Shown: positions 50,329 to 63,909 of the stretch, one piece after another
How the letters are laid out: each line of letters starts with the position of its first letter
How positions within the stretch are numbered: the first letter of the stretch is position 1
Origin: Paragordius varius
Lineage: Eukaryota > Nematomorpha
Length of the DNA stretch: 64,000 nucleotides
Direction: 5' to 3'
Assembly: GCA_964247055.1 (NCBI GenBank)
Contig: OZ176054.1
Location: 12,896,001 to 12,960,000, forward strand
Notes under the pieces: model-generated
Told to the model about the DNA's origin: nothing
Seen by the model: the letters and a program-made list of their open reading frames with translations, nothing else
Databases searched by the model: none
Made by a program: the position numbers and the translations under genes

Positions 50329-51484
50329 TTTATAAAATTGACAAAAAATTTATTTTTTTTGATCAGTTGAAAATTGAATACGTATACTATTTTAAAACTC
50401 ATGCTAACATAAAGAAATACAGCCAAGTTATCCGCGTTTGATTATTACAAATGGCCTGGTGCTACCAACATGTCAGGAACCAGAAAAGCAGCATGATAGA
50501 GCCTACGTTTCAGATTACGAGCGATTATTTGGTTTGAATGTTAGCCAATATGGACAAATGACAGCAGGGAGTTTTTGTTACATTGGACCTCAGGGTATAG
50601 TCCATGGCACAACTCTAACTTTGCTTAATATAGCTCGAGCAAATTTTGGCGTCCAACATGTGACTGATATGGTGGGTAAGGTAACACATAATATTACATA
50701 CAATATAGATACCTTTATAAGTGTGGATTGGAGCCGGAATTGTTTTGGGGTTAAAGAAAATATTTTACTAACGGTTGTAAAATAAAAGTTTTACAAATTT
50801 TGAAACTTAATATTAATAATATGCCTTTTATTTCATTCAAAAAGCAATAGTATATTGTTGTAGATATTATAGAGAGAAAATATTTTGGCCTAAATTATAT
50901 TTTTACGGCTATTATTCAGATTCCTATCAAAAAAGTTGAGACATTGGCGGTGTGACCATAATTTTAAAAATCAAAACCATTTATAACCATGGCCAAAATA
51001 TTTTTAGCCGAAGGGACAAATCTAATTAAAACTAACGCAAAAAACAGTCAAATCCTTATATATTTTTTAATTTGTATTAAAAATATGAAAAAATCTTTAG
51101 GTATTTGTATCAAGTGGATTGGGAGGAATGAGTGGAGCTCAAGCTAAGGCTTGCAAAATCTTGTCATGTTTCGGGCTAATTGCTGAAGTAAAATTTATTC
51201 CCCCTTAAAAATATATATATTGATATATCATGATAAGTTAACTTAACAAAATTTTAGTCATTTAGTAGATGTTGTATGACTCTTGAGGTAAAATTTATTT
51301 TATTAACAATATTCATTTAGATAAATAGTGTGACAGCGCAAAAAAGATTGAATCAAGGATGGTTGGATGAAGTTAGCCATGACTTGGATTTCTGTATTAA
51401 CCAAATACGACAATATAAACGGAATCTTGTTAGCAAATCTATAGCATACTGTGGAAACATTGTGGATTTGTGGTATAATTTAAT

Positions 51485-51790
51485 TTTTTCACCCATAAAG
51501 TTATATTTGGTGTGGTATTTATAAATCATTAACGACGAGGACAGGAATCGCTTATAAAATTAAACTGAGAGCTCTTAAACGTCTCTTCGTTCATACCTGA
51601 TTAAAATATATTATTAAATTTATTGTTACATTTTATTAAATTAGTAATTGTTACTCATATATAAGAATATTTTAAATGGATACATTATATTTTTGGTTAA
51701 ATTCCCACATCTATTATACATTTGTGGTGAAAACTGCTTATAACCAATGAGGGCATTCATAAGCGGTCAGAAAGGCTATTCACTAAATAC
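51485..51790. other. Unclassified sequence in U4 intron 7
   Basis: About 300 bases not found in intron 7 of U1 to U3 (CACCCATAAAG, AACGACGAGGACAGG, GGGCATTCATAAGCGG). Probably an insertion, but I see no inverted ends or target duplication. Confidence 0.4.
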
Positions 51791-53311
51791 ATGCATTTAC
51801 TTGCTTTTTTAGCTAAAAAATAATTTTCAGGGCAAAATTGGCAGAAATATATGAGGAAACAGGTGAGAAATTAGTCGATTTTGGTTCTGACCAAACCTCT
51901 CTTCATAATCCATAGTGGATACTATCCGGTCGGTTATAGCTGGGATGATGCAAATCGATTATTGGCAACAAGTCCTGAACGGTTTCAGAGGGAAGTTTGT
52001 CAAAGTTTGATACAGCAAGTCACGCATATTAATAGGTTTTTTTCCTAAATTCATATATATATTTATCAAATTGAAATATATTATGAAACTATTTTTATAG
52101 ATTGACAGAAATGACTGGGTTAGTATTTTTTGATTATGGCAATGCTTTTTTGCTTGAAGCTGCAAAAGCTGGAGCACAAATTTACAAAAATAAAAGCGAT
52201 GTAGCATGCAATTTGGGAGAAATAAATCAAATTGGCGATTCAGTTGAACGGATATATAGATACCCATCGTACGTGGAAAATGTAATGGGTGAAATTTTCG
52301 CATTTGGGTTTGGGCCTTTCCGTTGGGTATGTATGAGCCAGGATCCGAAAGATCTTGCTTATACCGATAAACTTGCGCTTTCCATCCTTAGGGAGATTGT
52401 GAATGAACTAGATTCTAAAATACTTCAGTGCCAACAAAAACAAGAGCAGAGTCGCAGCAAAGTTGAACTTTATGCCCGAATAAAATCTTACTATGTCGAT
52501 AATTGCTTTTGGATGGAACACATCATTTCTCAACCCGGTGTAGTAGGATATCTCACTGTAGGATCTCTGGCCCGGATCCTGTACTCAGACGTTCAAGGGC
52601 GAATACGACTGGCTTGTGCCTTCAATAAGGCCATTGCAGATGGACATATAACGCAACCGATTGTGTGTAGTCGAGACCATCATGACGTTTCGGGGGCTGA
52701 TAGCCCTTGGCGGGAAACAGCTAACGTTCGAGACGGTTCCAACATGTGCATAGACATGTCCATTCAAAATGTCTTGGGAAACGCGGCCAGAGGGGCAACT
52801 TGGGTAGCCCTTCACAATGGCGGAGGGGTTGGATGGAACCGTGCATGCAATAATGGATTAGGTCTTGTGCTAGACGGACTGGAAACGGAACAACGCATAA
52901 AGAATGTTATGATGTGGGATGTATTGAATGGTATGGTACGGAGATGTTGGTCTAATGCTTATAATTATAGCAACAATGAAATCGATTCTCTCTCCGAAAA
53001 ACGTGGGAAATCATTGCCCTTAGGCGAGAAAACGACGTATTACAATGATCTTATAAAGAGTTACTTGCAAGAACTTCAAACGGATATCAAGGGCTTAAAA
53101 GTAACTTTACCCTTTGGTGAATAAATTAGAGGAAACTTTATTCAAAAAGATATATGTCTATTTATTTATTTGTTACAATATATATTTTATATGATAATAA
53201 TTAATTGCCATATTATTATAAATACTTTGATGTCATCTATGGGTGTTTAAATAATTGACTAATATTTTTATACTTTTTGCCAAAACAATCACAGATACTT
53301 CCTTTATAGGA

Positions 53312-54323
53312 TTATATTTTATTGTCGAAATGACAATTGTCATATTTGGAATTTTGGCGTGCGACATATTTTTCGAATTGGAGTTTCCAATCAACTATAT
53401 ATTTCGTTTTCCAGTCATTGAAGTGTGCTTTCCATTGGATTTCTAGATCACTAAGATCTTCTATTGGAAAAAATATATAAGATAAAAGATTTGTCGAAAA
53501 TATGAAACGAATTGGTTAATTGAATCTGGTTTTATAAAAATATCGACTTACGTGTAGCTAAAGCAAGATCGGGCATGAATTCATTCCAAAATGCGCACTC
53601 TTTAATACGCGGACCTCGACCAACGTCAAATGCATCGATTGCAATATTCAAATATTCTCTATTATGGGCAGTGTGGATGGACCATTGTATATCGGACCAG
53701 ATTCCATCATCATTTATGTTTGGATTTCGATTTTTTGCAGAAAAACGAAGGATAATTAAAAATTAGTTTAGTTTTGATCACTTGTCTTCTAATATTGTCA
53801 CATGGTAAAAATTCATATTTGTCTATATCAAATATTATATTACCCAGTTTTAGCAAAATTGGTCCAGAATCGCATCATGAGCCAGCTTAGTTCAATTTCT
53901 TTGGGCTTATATCCCTTTGAAGGATCTAACGGTTCCCCAAATATATAATTGATTTCATCAGCATGCATGACACCCATCCAAGATGGCCAGGGGTGAGTCG
54001 ATGATCGGTGAGTATAATAGTATTTGAACACATTAGCACCAGATTGGGTGTAGATGAAGGCGCCCATATTGACCCCACAGGTAAAGTAATAATCACCGAC
54101 ATTTTTGAACGCATCTAACATTTTCATGGGGTCCGAGGGATCCTCCCAATGCGTATACTCATAGAGTATGGCTTTTCGACCAATTTGATTGAATTGCGGA
54201 TAATTCAGGTAAGGCTTTAGCAAAAGCGTGTCGATCAACGGTAACCGCCTTTTCTAATGGGATAAAAAGATTCGTTAGCTGATAAATGTTAAAATATGTG
54301 CCCTCGTCAAAATTTATATGGGT
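53312..54323 (-). pseudogene. Acetylcholinesterase 3' fragment H4
   Basis: Exons 53844-54323, 53552-53727 and 53312-53460. FDEGTYF and [10 protein letters not shown] are present, but a two-base loss near 54200 separates them in frame. The acceptor AG before exon 2 has changed to CG at 53728, and the AG before the first remaining exon is also lost. The T-type tail exon is intact, with terminal HFDNKI. The serine-bearing 5' part is absent. It lies tail-to-tail with U4. Confidence 0.85.
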
Positions 54324-55118
54324 CAACGCAGAGATTTTAAGTTAAAATTAAATCTTATATTTCAAAAAGCAATTTTTATATCATTTAAAGCGTTTTTAAT
54401 ATTCCTTGTCCGTATTTGAGAATCATGAATTAGAATTAAGTAAGAATACAAATGTTTTTTTATTTATTTAATAATATCTATATATGATAACACAAAGGAA
54501 CATCTATATTAAAATAAATTCAATCTCTGTAATATTCGATAATTATTTTTAACAAAAAAAAGATTTATATAGCAATACAATAAATAAATTTTGGCAATTA
54601 TTATTGTGGTGCACATTTCTTATTTATAGTAGCGTATGGCATTAAACAATAGTAGACCATAAAAGAATAAAAAATGTTTAAAAAAAACAAAGGAATATTT
54701 ATAGGTTTATTTAATTAGGGTTGTTTGTCAAAAAACATTTTTTAATCTTTTATGGACTAATAATGTTTTATGCCATACGCTACTGTATGTATTCACAACA
54801 TTACATATGCGCTCTGGAATCCTTTTGTATTGTTTGTTAAATATGGCACGTGTGGGTCTTTTGTAGAAATTTACCTGTACATATATAAATGAGACTTCTG
54901 GAATAAAATTTATTGATTATCAATTTAGAAGTCGTTGAATTATCAAGTTATAAAATCAAAATGAATCTATCTATACAATGTTTTTAAACACCTGTTTCAA
55001 TACAAAGTTTATGTGGTGATCAATTTAATCTAAATGTTTCAAAATCAAGTATTTTTAAACAATAATTTTATTTATTTAATTACATCACAGAATAGAGGAC
55101 ATTAAATGAATCCCTAAT
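54324..55118. other. Spacer with inferred cassette junction (H4 / K4)
   Basis: Similar to the other spacers, with the CAGTAGCG-type MITE inserted. It contains the K4 3' UTR. No gene is seen. Confidence 0.45.
54627..54785. mobile_element. MITE with CAGTAGCGTATGG ends, H4 / K4 spacer
   Basis: 159 bp; the left end has one changed base (TAGTAGCGTATGG), the right end is CCATACGCTACTG. Same site as in the H3 / K3 spacer. Confidence 0.65.
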
Positions 55119-58100
55119 TCAATCATTAAAGTTTTGCTGCCTAAAACATATACATAAATTTGTCATGAAGGGTGATGTGTTTGATTTAGTTTTCGATTTT
55201 TTGACATTTTTATTGTTGTTTTCTCCAAATTGATGTTTGGAGGCTTCTGGAGAAGTCTTGAATTTAACGCGTGACCCAATATTATCTTCTTGACTATAAA
55301 AGATTCAAAAAAAATCCCTCTAAAATTAGAGATCGGAACCAATACACGGTTTTTGGATTTTCAAATATAGCTTTTTCTTTAAATTTTGTCACATTGAACA
55401 TACGGTATAAATTGATATTATAAGGACCAAACGTAAATATATAGACAAATCTTTTTTTTAAAAGAACACTATACTGTTAACTTGATTTTTTAATATAAAC
55501 CATTGTTTGTAAATGGTAACGACGAAAAAGAAATAAACAACTTAAATAGTATTAAATTTTTTCTAAGTAATATTACAAACATGCTTTTTTTCATTTCTTA
55601 TTTAGAATATTTTTAATTTTTATTTCAATTATTTACATCTGACAACCTGTATTAATCGAAAATTTATGCTTTAAATCAATTCAATTATTGCATTATAAAT
55701 TCAATATTAAAACAATTATGGTTAAAATTGTAATTAAATAATTTATATAGTTAGGGTTTACAAAAGTATGTCTTTCTACCAAAAAACCTGTCTTTTACGA
55801 TTTGTGTGTATAATTTTTTACTGTATATTTCTAAATCTAAATAACCGAATCATTTTTGGCAAAAAACTATTCCGAATCCCATAAACAATCCCATTTGCCA
55901 ATCTCAGAATAAATATCAATAGTATTTTAATTTTGAAATGACTTAATGAGTTTCAATAAGCAAATTTTATTTTCCATAAACTTATATTCAACTAAATGCC
56001 ATTATACTAGTGTATCATTTTGATCAAATAAGAGATGAATTGCTAAATTTTAACTTATTGTCCATTTTAAAAAATAAAGATAAGAATTCAATTCTTTATA
56101 AATGATTCCTATCCATACTCCTATTTTTCAATATTCACGTCCATTTATATTCATTTTAATTGAAAGTAACCCCCCTTTACAAGAATTAGTATTTATATAT
56201 TCATACCTTACAAGCTCTTCACTTTTCATTGGATTGTAGGAGGGAAACCCTGATTCGAGTCCCCCCACACTCCGATCAAGCATAACGGCTCTTGAAGTGA
56301 AATATTCAAATCCGGATTCTTCTTTAGCATGCATTTTCTGTTGCTGTTGTCTTTTATTGGCAAAAAAATCCATGTAATTTTCGTCATGTCCAACCATATT
56401 GTTGTCATTATTATTCATGTTTTGCCCCATTAAATTTTTATTTGCAGGTGTTACTGGCCATGCTAAATCACTCGATCCCGATTGACCTATTCGTTTTTCA
56501 TCTAAACCCTGTTTTTTTTTGTAATTTCAAATGAATATCTTACGAAAGGATATTTAAAATTTTCTATGCTTAATTATCCAATAATTACTCTTAATTAGAT
56601 AATCGGATTTAATTGTTTTGTAAGTTGGAAAGCAAGGGTGTACAGATAGGACTACTAGTTAGAGATTGGATAATTTGTGTATCCTACTTAACAACAGAGA
56701 CCATTAAGTTGAGAGTTTTAATTTAAAAATTAAAAATATATTCAAGGGCTTCGAACCGGAACCATATGAAACCAGAATCCGGTGCTTGAGTTTTCAGCAA
56801 TACATGAAACCAGAATCCGGTGCTTGACTTTTCAATAGGAAACAGTTTCGTTGAGTTCAGGAACCACCCCGGTTACCTTTTTTAAATTCCCAGTTCTTAT
56901 TTCACCTTTTTCGATCTGATTCGAAGCCCTGATTTAAGACTTTTTTCCACCTACCACATTTTGCATATCTTGTTTCACATCATCGGCATAGTAATAAGCG
57001 GAAGTAGAAATGTTTGATGATTTTGGTTCCATATTGGTTGTTGATATTTCTGGCGAGGGAGGTAATTTCCCACTCCAATCAAACATGTAATCATATTCCC
57101 AACCATAATTTTGCAATAATGTTTCAAATAACTGTTTGAGGTAGGCATAATCTGGCGTTTCAACAAAATCAAGGCCTCTGGCATAACGAACCAAAATTTT
57201 GAATTCTTCGGACAAACCCGAACATAGAGTATCGGGATCAATATCTCGTTTCATTTCAGCAATCTTACGGTACTTTTGTTTGGAGGATTCGGTTTTGATT
57301 AACTTTAAGCCTGGACTTGTGGATATTGCAACATGGATAAATTTTACAGTAAAAATTGAAATTATACGGACAAAACCCAAAAATATAAAGACAAATATAT
57401 TTTTTAAAAGACAGTCACTTTTTTTTAATCTTGAATTTGTAAATTTTTACTAATTGTTAAAAACAAAGTATGATATAGAAATATATAATAACACAATTAA
57501 TTACATTTTTTATATATTGGGTATAAATAATTAATAAAATTTATGGATATAAAAAAGAATGGTTGTTATTTTTACATTTTGTCCGTATAATTTCAGTTTT
57601 AACTGTATATGAATAAATATTTACCTTGCCAAGGCAAGGAACCCTTTAGAAAATATAGAAACATATATGCAAGTCCTTCAAGATCATCCCTTCGACTCTG
57701 TTCTATTCCAAAATGAGTATTAACAGACATATATCGGGCAGTTCCAGTCAAGGGTTTCTGTTCACGGTACTTTATGTGTTTACCTGATATATGATTAGAG
57801 CTGATAATAAAATTTAAATTTTTATTTCAGTAAAAAGTTACAGTAAAAAATGATATTATAAAAAACGTAAAAATATAAGAACAAATATATATTTCAAAAG
57901 ACAACCATACTTTTTTAAACCGTGATTTTTCCCATAAAAACTATTATTTATTTAAAAAGACAACCATACTCTTTTAAATTGTGATTTTTCCCACATAAAC
58001 TATTAAATTTATATAAAACAATAACTGTGTATCCAATTTACATGCCTATTTCAGATTTTGTGGTTTTTAAAACAATGAGTCATATTTAAATAGGGAAGCT

Positions 58101-59165
58101 TGGTTATTTTTTTTAAATTATGTTTTGTCCGCATAACCTATTTCACTTTTACTGTAAATTTTGTATATTAGCTGCATACCATTTTTATCGATATATTCTT
58201 TAGCTAATCCAAAATCAACGACCCATATAATTGCTTTAGTTCCGTTAGCCCGTTTCCCAATCAAAAAGTTTTCGGGTTTCACATCCCGATAAACTAACCC
58301 ATAGTAATGTATGAATTCGATTCGATTTATCAATTGTATAGCAATCATAATCACCGTTTTAAGACTAAATTGTTTATTGCAATACAGAAATAGGTCTTGA
58401 AGACTGGGTCCCAACAAGTCCATCACCATAACGCGATAGGATCCACAGTGACCAAAATAATATACGCGGGGTATGCCTTCGGCATATATGCCATACCTAA
58501 AATTAGAAATTGTTAAGTAAGAAAAAAAAAGTTTTACTTATAGTAAAAATTAAATTAGAAAATCAAAGAATATACCCAAAAAGACTACCAACCGCCATAC
58601 TTTTCCTTAGTTTTTACAAAATAGAAATGTAAATTTGTGACACTCTCAATTATACATGAAAATCTTAACAACTAGGCTGTATAGCAAATACTAAAGCTTA
58701 AAACATATGTCTCTCTTTACAAAAAAATATTTTTGTCACTGTATTTAATTTTTACTGTTAATAGAAAGACCAAAGTTTTTATTTTACCGTAAGTTAGTAC
58801 GTAAGGTAATACCTTTCATCCTGGTGCAGTCGACTGTACAATTCGTATTCCCGTTTTAGTTGAGGGATTTCCGCATTTCCCGCCTCAATCTTTATGGCAG
58901 CTAAAGTGTTTGTAGCTATATGGATACAATATCGCAATTCACCGAACGTCCCCGAACCAATATGCTGAGCTATTTGATATAAATTTGGGTTATTTTTTAT
59001 GTTGGTGCCGTTTGATTTGGAAAAACGATCACCACCAACTATACGACCCTGTAATTTGTCTTTTCCGCCACCATGGTGAGTTTCTGAGGAATTGATATTA
59101 ACGCTATTATTGGAAGGCTTCACCCCTATGTTATAGTATGGGTCTTCGGTTTTCCCGGGACTCAT
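55119..59165 (-). CDS. CSNK1G: Casein kinase 1 gamma, copy K4, best preserved
   Basis: Six exons join to 1662 bases, 553 residues: 58813-59165, 58180-58496, 57625-57783, 56955-57310, 56207-56508 and 55119-55293. ATP loop GSGTFGE at residues 70-76, lysine in AIKIE near 92, VYRDVKPEN with catalytic Asp near 189, DFGLAKEY near 212 and intact LTGTARYMS near 235-243. The C-tail runs about 170 residues past the kinase fold, with an Asn-rich patch and RQQQQK, and ends CICF(R/K) a few residues before the stop, a candidate palmitoylation site as in the family. All borders are GT/AG. Of the complete copies here, it alone keeps both the frame and the signature. An upstream in-frame ATG would add 15 residues (MNPNVES); I chose MSPGK because it is the start common to all copies. 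Confidence 0.9.
56745..56930. mobile_element. hAT-like MITE with GGGCTTCGAACC ends, K4 intron 4
   Basis: Orthologous to the K1 and K2 insertions. Its centre holds a roughly 54-base tandem duplication (GAAACCAGAATCCGGTGCTTG twice, near 56768 and 56806). Confidence 0.55.
57347..57605. mobile_element. Tc1/mariner-like MITE in K4 intron 3
   Basis: Left end CAGTAAAAATTGAAATTATA, right end CAGTTTTAACTG. Confidence 0.65.
57841..58154. mobile_element. Tc1/mariner-like MITE in K4 intron 2
   Basis: Left end CAGTAAAAAATGATATTAT, right end CACTTTTACTG. It contains a small internal duplication of the ACAACCATAC box (57900 and 57960). Confidence 0.65.
58541..58765. repeat. MITE relic in K4 intron 1
   Basis: AGTAAAAATTAAATTAG at the left and TTTTTACTGTTA at the right mark the degraded element shared with K0, K2 and K3. 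Confidence 0.45.
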
Positions 59166-60927
59166 GATTTGAAATATTAAATTAGATATCGATTCCACAT
59201 TAGGGTTCAAGTTAATGAATCTTGTTTGAAGATATTTCCTTTTTTTCTAAAACTTAAAGCCGGTGCCCGAAAAATAGTTTTTTTAACATGAAAAATAAAT
59301 TATAATTACTAATAAAAATCACACTAATATCAGTTATAGTTAAAAAGAAATCATTTAACAATAATGCTATGCCGCGCGGTTTTAACAATCACGTAAATTT
59401 GATTTTGTGATATATTTTTATTATGTGCATTATTTACTTATATTTATTTTGGATTTGATTTTTCACTTTTTTTTAATAGCGTATCTTTATATTCATAAAA
59501 ATTGATCATATAGGTAGACCTTAACCTTCTTATTTATTTATATATCAATAAATATAAATAGTGACTTTTTCATTTGTGTAATGTATCAAACAAATAAAAT
59601 ATGCAAAAGAATATTTTTGGGATAAATTAGTAATTTTTTTGGAAATAATGGTTTGATCTAAGAGTGATTTTAAAAAATTGGCGATCTTAAATTTAATTTA
59701 ATGCGTAAATTTATGAATCGATATCAATCCGTCGAAATTTTAATTTGAATTATGTCGCTTTTAGTTTGGTTACAAATTATTAAGAAGGGTTTATGATTTT
59801 TATATTCCAAAATCAAAAAATCGAAAATTTTGCACAAATTATGTTATTACGAAATTGGAGGTTTTACAAACACAAAAGAGCTAGTATTAATTGGTAAAAG
59901 TTTTGCCTAATTAAGTAATTTTCTGCTTTCGAAACAATAAATTTAGCAATAAATAAGCAATATAAGGGCTACATTTACAAATTGCAAATTAAACTCGGCA
60001 TATATAGGGATGCCATATGTAAAATTCCCTCCTCTTTATCGTAATCAATTTTTTTCGTTACAACCTAACATAAACTTTTTTATTATAGTATCACTTACCC
60101 TCATACGCTAACGTGTATTTGTTTCTTTTTCTTTACAAAAATGATAAATGATACTTTAAGAATGTAAGAAAAACGAAAAATCCTACTTGCCTAGACATTT
60201 AAAATATTTTTTGCTTTAAAATGTGAAAAAAAGTCGAATAAGAAAGGTATTTTACTGTTTTCAATTAATCAATGATTTTAAAGATTGATTATTGCTAATA
60301 AGAAAGTAATATGAGCTAAATACTTTTTAGCGGACATAATGGTTAAAACCTATGAGTGGAGTAAATTACTATATAAAAACCGGTAAAAAAAAATTGAAAA
60401 AGAAAAAGAATCAAAAATTTTAAGATTTATATTCCTACCTGAAGCTAGCCCAGGGAACTGTATCACATATGTGAATAATTTGACTAAATTGATGAAAAAT
60501 TGCAATTCTTTTGATATTTCAATCAATTTTAAAGAATTTTTATATAAGATCAGCGATTGTTTTTACTTAATATTTCCCAATTTTGTGGGGTTAAATTTTT
60601 AAGTTGTATTTATTTTTTCTAAGTTGAGATATTTATATAAGAGATCTAATTATGTTAGGACTACATTGCAGTTCCACATATTCCAGAAAATACGGATGAA
60701 GTATTATTTATGTATATATTTTACACAATCAATCACCATCATATATCCGACTTAATATATCAATTATAGTTGGTAAATTGTTAATCAAGGGATTATATTA
60801 TATACATTTATGTATGATATAATAACTTATACTAAATATGACCTTTAACATATTATCCATATGGTTATTTATTTAAAATAAAATTTAAATAGTATTAAAA
60901 CTTTTTTTTATAATTTTTTATGAGAAA
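59166..60927. promoter_or_regulatory. Head-to-head intergenic region K4 / U5
   Basis: About 1.76 kb, nearly the same as K3 / U4. TGACCTTTA lies at 60839, 89 bases upstream of the ATG. No gene is seen. Confidence 0.45.
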
Positions 60928-63909
60928 ATGGCCGAATATTTAAAATTTATTAGTGTTGGTATTCCATTAAATCCTCTTCCTCCTCCATATAATGAACAAT
61001 CCATATCAGCTGATATTCTACGAGCCCCTTTTCGAAGCAATGGACTGACAAAACGAGAAAAAACGGTTTGAGTTTTATTTTGAACTAACCTTTGAAATTT
61101 GAAGAATTTGTTTTAAATATTTTTGGGGTTTTCACAAATTTGTTTTATCATTACATTATATTCTTTATTAAAAAACAAGTTAATTATTTAATTTTAATCG
61201 TGATAAGCATTATTTCAGAATCCTGCCATAAAACATCTCTTCAAAGAATATAAAAAATTAAAAATATTTTTGAAATTTTGCCCAAATATATTATTTTATA
61301 TATAATAATCCTATTTTTTTAATATTTTTAGTTTTTTTGTCAAAATCCTTATGACACATGAAAATAATCTTAATTGCATAAATCTGCGACTAGCATATTT
61401 ATTTCCGATTTTAGAGAATATTTTAATTCCAGATAAAATTTGTGTTGTCAATAAAGATTGTGGGTCATTTTCCATTTTATAATAATACAAATGAAATTAT
61501 TAAAATTAATCAAAGCCATATTTGGTCTTAATGAATATTGATTGTAATTGATAGTATGCAAACATATATATTGCTAATCTGGAGATATAATTTTTGCTAT
61601 TATTTTTTTTGAAATTAGCTTCCGTTCTGATGGTCCGCATTACAACAAACCCTCAAAAGCTTTAAATTTTTAATTTTTTATGTCTTTGTTTTGATAATTA
61701 TGTGGACCACGTATGAAAGTTTAATTTTCTATTTAATTAGTGTGACTTATTTATTATCATATAATAATAACTAAACATTCATACACAAAATATCGGATAC
61801 CGATTCAAAATTAAAATAAAATAATATATACCAACTATCCATAAATGCTATGTGTGGATAATTATTTTTGAATGGGTAAATTCTAGAAGAGGTTTTAAGA
61901 TTTATAAATCAATTTGGCCTCGAATATAAAAAGCATTTCTTTTTCCAAACTGTCCACCATTTCGATTATTTTATTATTGTATTTTTTTCACATATAGTTG
62001 GCAGTTAGAAATGTGCTACGATATTTTCCCGTTTCTTTCCATGATACGCTTACCCCTGAATTTATGGAAGAACTTGAAAATAGAGGCCATATATACGCTT
62101 ATCGATTTAAACCTCAGATTAGAATGAAGTTTCATATATAAATTCCTATCTTTTAAACAATTTTATAACGTATTATCTAATCACATATAATTTTCGTAAT
62201 ATCGCTTAGTAAAAAATTCAAAAATTACAGTAAAAATTAAATACGGACAAAAGGTAAAAATATAAAGACAATTTTTTTTCCAAAAGTACTTTTTAAAACC
62301 TTAATGTTTCTCGTATAAGCTACTTAGTGTGTTAGTATTATATATCTCTATTTCACACTTTGCCATTTAAAGCAATGAGTTATATTGAAATAAATCAAGA
62401 TTTAAAAAGTATGGTTGTCTTTTGTGGAAAAAAATATTTTTTATATTTTTACGTTTTGTCCTTCCGTATAATTACAATTTTTACTGTATTTGTAGTTCTT
62501 TAATGTATATATATGATAGAGCATATCCTATTCAAGAATACCCAGGAAAATTGTTGGAATGCAAAGCTATCATGGCAATGATAATGAACAATTTGGATCC
62601 TGACGTGGCTCAGTTCCCTGAAGAGTTGGTAACCTATGGGTCAAACGGTCAAGTTTTTAGCAATTGGATTCAAGTAATCCATTAAGTTTAAACATTTTAT
62701 GCATAATTTTTACTTAACTAAATATATTATTTTTATACAAACAACATCTATTTGCTATTGGAAATATTATATTTAGGTTAGATTTACAATAAAAATTGGA
62801 ATTATACGGACAAAATGTTAAAATATAACGACAAATATATTTTTTTAGAAGAAAACCATACTTTTTTAAACTCCATTTCCTAAGATATATCTCATTGTTT
62901 CAAAATGCAAATTAAATTTTCAGTTTTTACTGTATATATATTTAAACATTGTTATGAAACAACATTATTTATGGGTAGGTTTAGGTCGGACTGGTTACGA
63001 ATGCAGTTATGATCATGGTAGCATAAGCCATTTTTTGCATACATGTTCACCATATGTTTATTAGTGTAAAAATTGAAATTACACATACAAAACGTAAAAA
63101 TATCAACAAAAGCTCTTATTTGATTTTTAAAATGTAACTCATTGTTTTAAATTGCAAAGTGTGGAAATAGATATGCAAATTAGTAACACTAATTATATAT
63201 TTACATTTGTAATTAAATAATTCAAATAGTGGGATATATTATAACTCAGCGGTAAATTCTAAATAACTAACAAAGAGCCAGTTTTTTTGCCCATCCTACT
63301 TTTTTAAAAACTTTTTAAAACAATTAGTTTAACAAATAAGAGCATTAACTTTTAGATAATCTATGGTTAAATTATTGGGTTCGGCATTTCATAAATATTG
63401 TGTTATATTTAATTTTTTCCACAGTTCTTATTAACTATGAAATATTTGTGTGAAATGGAGAATTATCAAACCTTAGTGTTATGTTCAGGACATCCGCACG
63501 GTTTATTCCCAAACATTTGGAATTATCTCACATGTGAAAAAACGGGGAAATTAGGTCTTTTATAAAATTGACAAAAAATTTATTTTTTTGATCATTTAAG
63601 AATTGTATACGTATACTATTTTTAAACCCCTGCTAAATTAAAGAAATACCGCCAAGTTATCCGCGTTTGATTATTACAAACGGCCTGGTGCTACCAACAT
63701 GTCAGGAATCAGAAAAGCAGCTTGATAGAGCCTACGTTTCAGATTACGAGCGATTATTTGGTTTGAATGTTAGTCAATATGGACAAATGACAGCAGGGAG
63801 TTTTTGTTACATTGGACCTCAGGGTATAGTCCATGGCACAACACTAACTTTGCTTAATATAGCTCGAGCAAATTTTGATGTCCAGAATGTGTCTGATATG
63901 GTGGGTAAG
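60928..63909 (+). CDS. UROC1: Urocanate hydratase copy U5, exons 1 to 5, cut by window end
   Basis: Exons 60928-61065, 61998-62128, 62520-62673, 63425-63554 and 63644-63909 all have the usual lengths and an open frame, with NNLDPDVAQFPEEL, GSNGQVFSNW, CSGHPHGLF and GPQGIVHGT. The exon 4 donor context is GGTCTT rather than GGTAAT, and exon 4 has YLTC where others have YGTC. No stop or frameshift is seen, so U5 is the only urocanase here without visible damage, but exons 6 to 9 are beyond the window. Intron 3 differs from the other copies over about 500 bases. Confidence 0.85.
62229..62486. mobile_element. Tc1/mariner-like MITE in U5 intron 2
   Basis: Left end CAGTAAAAATTAAATACGG, right end CAATTTTTACTG. 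Confidence 0.65.
62787..62932. mobile_element. Short Tc1/mariner-like MITE in U5 intron 3
   Basis: Only about 146 bases: left end CAATAAAAATTGGAATTATA, right end CAGTTTTTACTG. A shorter family member or an internally deleted copy. Confidence 0.55.
62933..63424. other. Divergent part of U5 intron 3
   Basis: About 490 bases. It holds a fragment with MITE-like boxes (GTAAAAATTGAAATTACAC near 63065) and sequence without a match in the other copies (GGTCGGACTGGTTACG near 62976). No gene is seen. Confidence 0.35.

Larger units (their letters stand above)
46916..53124 (+). pseudogene. UROC1: Urocanate hydratase copy U4, exon 4 duplicated, exon 8 deleted in part
   Basis: Exons 46916-47047 (six bases shorter, in frame), 48006-48136, 48547-48700, exon 4 twice (49327-49456 and 49625-49754), 50415-50680, 51101-51187, 51321-51472, 51831-52035 and 52101-53124. 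The last exon is an open 340-residue block with FRWVC and HNGGGVGW. Damage: the five-base loss in exon 8 near 51911 shared with U3, giving TAG within HNP-YNGG, and the exon 4 duplication. Exon 4 is 130 bases, so splicing in both copies would shift the frame. A hAT-like element follows the second exon 4. Intron 7 holds about 300 bases of unrelated sequence. Confidence 0.9.
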